From the NCBI GenBank assembly GCA_965662365.1, contig CBFIHR010000128.1, positions 1-8,458 on the forward strand: a DNA stretch of 8,458 bases, given 5' to 3'. Position numbers and translations under genes: made by a program. Source of the DNA: CAWVWD01 sp965662365. GTDB lineage: Bacteria > Bacteroidota > Bacteroidia > Chitinophagales > Saprospiraceae. Of the stretch, positions 7,217 through 8,458 are shown one piece after another. Below the pieces are notes generated by a model. It searched no databases, was not told the origin of the DNA, and worked only from the letters and a program-made list of their open reading frames with translations. Each line of letters begins with the position of its first letter. The stretch's first letter is position 1.

Positions 7217-7606
7217 CCTAAAGTTGTTTGTTACAATTACCAAACACCTTGTGTTTTATCTGATGCTGACGCAAATGCAGAAAATATACATTGGGGAGGA
7301 ACTTATCCGTCAACTAATACAAATCATGATAGGGATATTGCTATTGGAGGAGATTATTCCTTTGTATATAGAGAATCAGTATTAGATGTTCCACCTCCTT
7401 TAGCAGAAGACTTAATTATTGCACATGAAGTTGGGCATCAGTTTGGTCTTGATCATAGAGATGTTGGTTTACCTATTCCTGAATTTCCTAATATTAGATT
7501 AATGAGTGCAGGAGGAAATAATGCAGGTGCTGCACTAACAAACCGTTTTATTGCAAGACATCTAAATCTAATTCGTTCAAGAGTGAACAGTCCTGGTGAA
7601 CTTTAA
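7217..7606 (+). pseudogene. 5'-truncated metzincin-type zinc metalloprotease, catalytic C-terminal part
   Basis: An open frame of 129 codons between a TGA (7214-7216) and a TAA (7604-7606) encodes HEVGHQFGLDH at fragment residues 70-80. This is the full HExxHxxGxxH zinc site, with three histidine ligands and the catalytic Glu. A methionine at residue 97 in RLMSAGG is a plausible Met-turn. Together these point to a metzincin protease. The preceding part (DADANAENIHWGG..., DRDIAIGGDYSF) looks like the strands before the active-site helix. The only in-frame ATG lies after the zinc site, and there is no in-frame TTG or GTG start upstream of it. No signal peptide or prodomain is seen, and only about 100 bases separate the frame from the terminator. 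I therefore read it as a remnant that lost its 5' part. An alternative is a frameshift, because another plus-strand frame is open from 7128 to 7382, but its translation shows no recognisable protease sequence. The fragment keeps coherent coding to its end, suggesting recent loss. Confidence 0.65.
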
Positions 7607-7618
7607 ATAAAAATTATT

Positions 7619-8458
7619 ATGAAATCTATATGTATCAAATCAATCGTTATCGTAATAATATTTTCTTGTATCAACGTTAAAGTTATTGGGCAGGACATAA
7701 CTATAACATTAGAAGTACTTAGTAATGTAATTCACAACATTGAACCATTGTTTTATCAAGTACAAGTTCAAAACAATAGTGAAACAGTTCAAGAGTCTGA
7801 TATTTCTTTTGGTAGTTATCGTACATTAGAAATGTACCATAAGACGTCTAAAAAATGGATTATACTGGAGGATTCAGAAAAAACGAATCAATTAAGATTT
7901 AATCCTACGGCAAATCAAGAATTCCGTTCAGGCATCAAACCTCGCAAATATTACATTAAACCTCAACAAGAATTTATAAATCAGTTTGTGTATTTTCCAT
8001 TTAAGGGGAATTTTTACGATTCTTTTGAATATTTATTTAGAGAAAATGATACTGTAAAAATTCGAGTGGCTTGTGAATTTGATAAAAATTCTGGAGAGCA
8101 AATTATTTCAAATGAGATACAAATTATCATAAAGAGCAATGATATAAATGAAGTTCAATATTTAGAAAAAAAGCAAACTCCTCATTTTCTTTATGAAACA
8201 ATTATACTTCAATCGTTTGTTGGGCATTTTTTTCCAAAAGAAAGTGTGAGTTATCCTTTAGAAGCCGGATACTTCCTCGAAAATTATCCTAACTCAAAAT
8301 ATGCAGCTTGGGCAGATACACACTTAGCTTGGAATAATTATTTGGTGGCCGAGAAAAATCAACTTGAGGCAAAGTATGGTTTAGTACAGGATTCTATACA
8401 GGCAGTAAATGAAGCTAAAACTCTAATTATCCAAGCAGAAAGGCATTTAGAAAGTGCC
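7619..8458 (+). CDS. Secreted protein of unknown function, C-terminus beyond the window
   Basis: From the ATG at 7619 the frame stays open for 280 codons to the window end, so the 3' end is missing. Residues 1-24 form a signal peptide: Lys near the start, a hydrophobic IVIVIIFSC core, and a VIG-Q cleavage-like site. Cys17 follows IFS, a poor lipobox, so simple secretion is likelier than a lipoprotein. Residues about 25-180 are beta-rich (ITITLEVLSN, then alternating polar and hydrophobic strands), suggesting one or two Ig-like domains. From about 188 the sequence turns helical, including YPNSKYAAWADTHLAWNNYL (221-240), which resembles one TPR-type repeat unit; charged helices then run to the edge. 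I do not recognise the family. The gene starts 12 bases after the stop of the truncated metzincin, so the two were probably one transcription unit. With the metzincin's 5' part gone, its present promoter is unclear. Confidence 0.75.
   Translation, partial: MKSICIKSIVIVIIFSCINVKVIGQDITITLEVLSNVIHNIEPLFYQVQVQNNSETVQESDISFGSYRTLEMYHKTSKKWIILEDSEKTNQLRFNPTANQEFRSGIKPRKYYIKPQQEFINQFVYFPFKGNFYDSFEYLFRENDTVKIRVACEFDKNSGEQIISNEIQIIIKSNDINEVQYLEKKQTPHFLYETIILQSFVGHFFPKESVSYPLEAGYFLENYPNSKYAAWADTHLAWNNYLVAEKNQLEAKYGLVQDSIQAVNEAKTLIIQAERHLESA

Noticed and set aside
7174..7230. Short minus-strand frame ending in EIVCDNYRVL, a possible tail of a convergent gene
   Set aside because: Only 18 codons separate the flanking stops and no family is recognisable. 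It would fit a decayed convergent gene using the bidirectional terminator, but the evidence is too thin for a feature.
7128..7382. Plus-strand frame open for 85 codons that overlaps the metzincin frame
   Set aside because: Its translation shows no protease-like or other recognisable sequence, and half of it is a shadow of the real frame. A frameshift join to the metzincin cannot be demonstrated.

Overview
The window is AT-rich and reads as a stretch of a Bacteroidota chromosome. Four things support that placement: an AsmA-like protein of the type common in this phylum, a membrane histidine kinase whose N-terminus and H-box resemble Bacteroidota kinases, a TonB-dependent outer-membrane receptor with an N-terminal carboxypeptidase-regulatory-like domain, and A-rich leaders with weak or absent Shine-Dalgarno sequences. 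I cannot assign a genus.

Layout. Bases 1-65 may hold the first 21 codons of a gene read leftward off the window edge. Bases 66-359 are a non-coding leader. It contains a GC-rich, foldable block (101-149), a dyad-symmetric site (272-291) and a 17-bp tandem duplication (313-346) ending 13 bases before the first complete gene. Three complete genes follow on the plus strand: an 884-aa AsmA-family protein (360-3014), a 398-aa sensor histidine kinase (3181-4377) and an 839-aa TonB-dependent receptor (4520-7039). Gaps of 166 and 142 bases separate them, so they need not be one operon. A widely spaced AT-rich inverted repeat lies in the gap before the receptor. A 25-bp perfect hairpin (7059-7112) closes the block and could terminate transcription in both directions.

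Beyond the terminator the character changes. An open frame (7217-7606) encodes the catalytic C-terminal part of a metzincin-type zinc protease, with the HExxHxxGxxH motif and a plausible Met-turn. It has no usable start codon and no upstream part, so it looks like a 5'-truncated gene remnant. Twelve bases after its stop begins a secreted protein (7619 to the window end, at least 280 aa) that I do not recognise.

Functional reading. The three complete genes are all cell-envelope proteins: inner-membrane-anchored lipid or envelope homeostasis, transmembrane signalling, and outer-membrane import. No response regulator, TonB/ExbBD, SusD or haem-processing gene is present to fix a signal or substrate. 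I did not find a clearly novel multi-gene system. The items most worth checking are the headless metzincin with its secreted neighbour, the regulatory-looking repeats upstream of the AsmA gene, and the receptor that resembles haem receptors but lacks the expected histidine.
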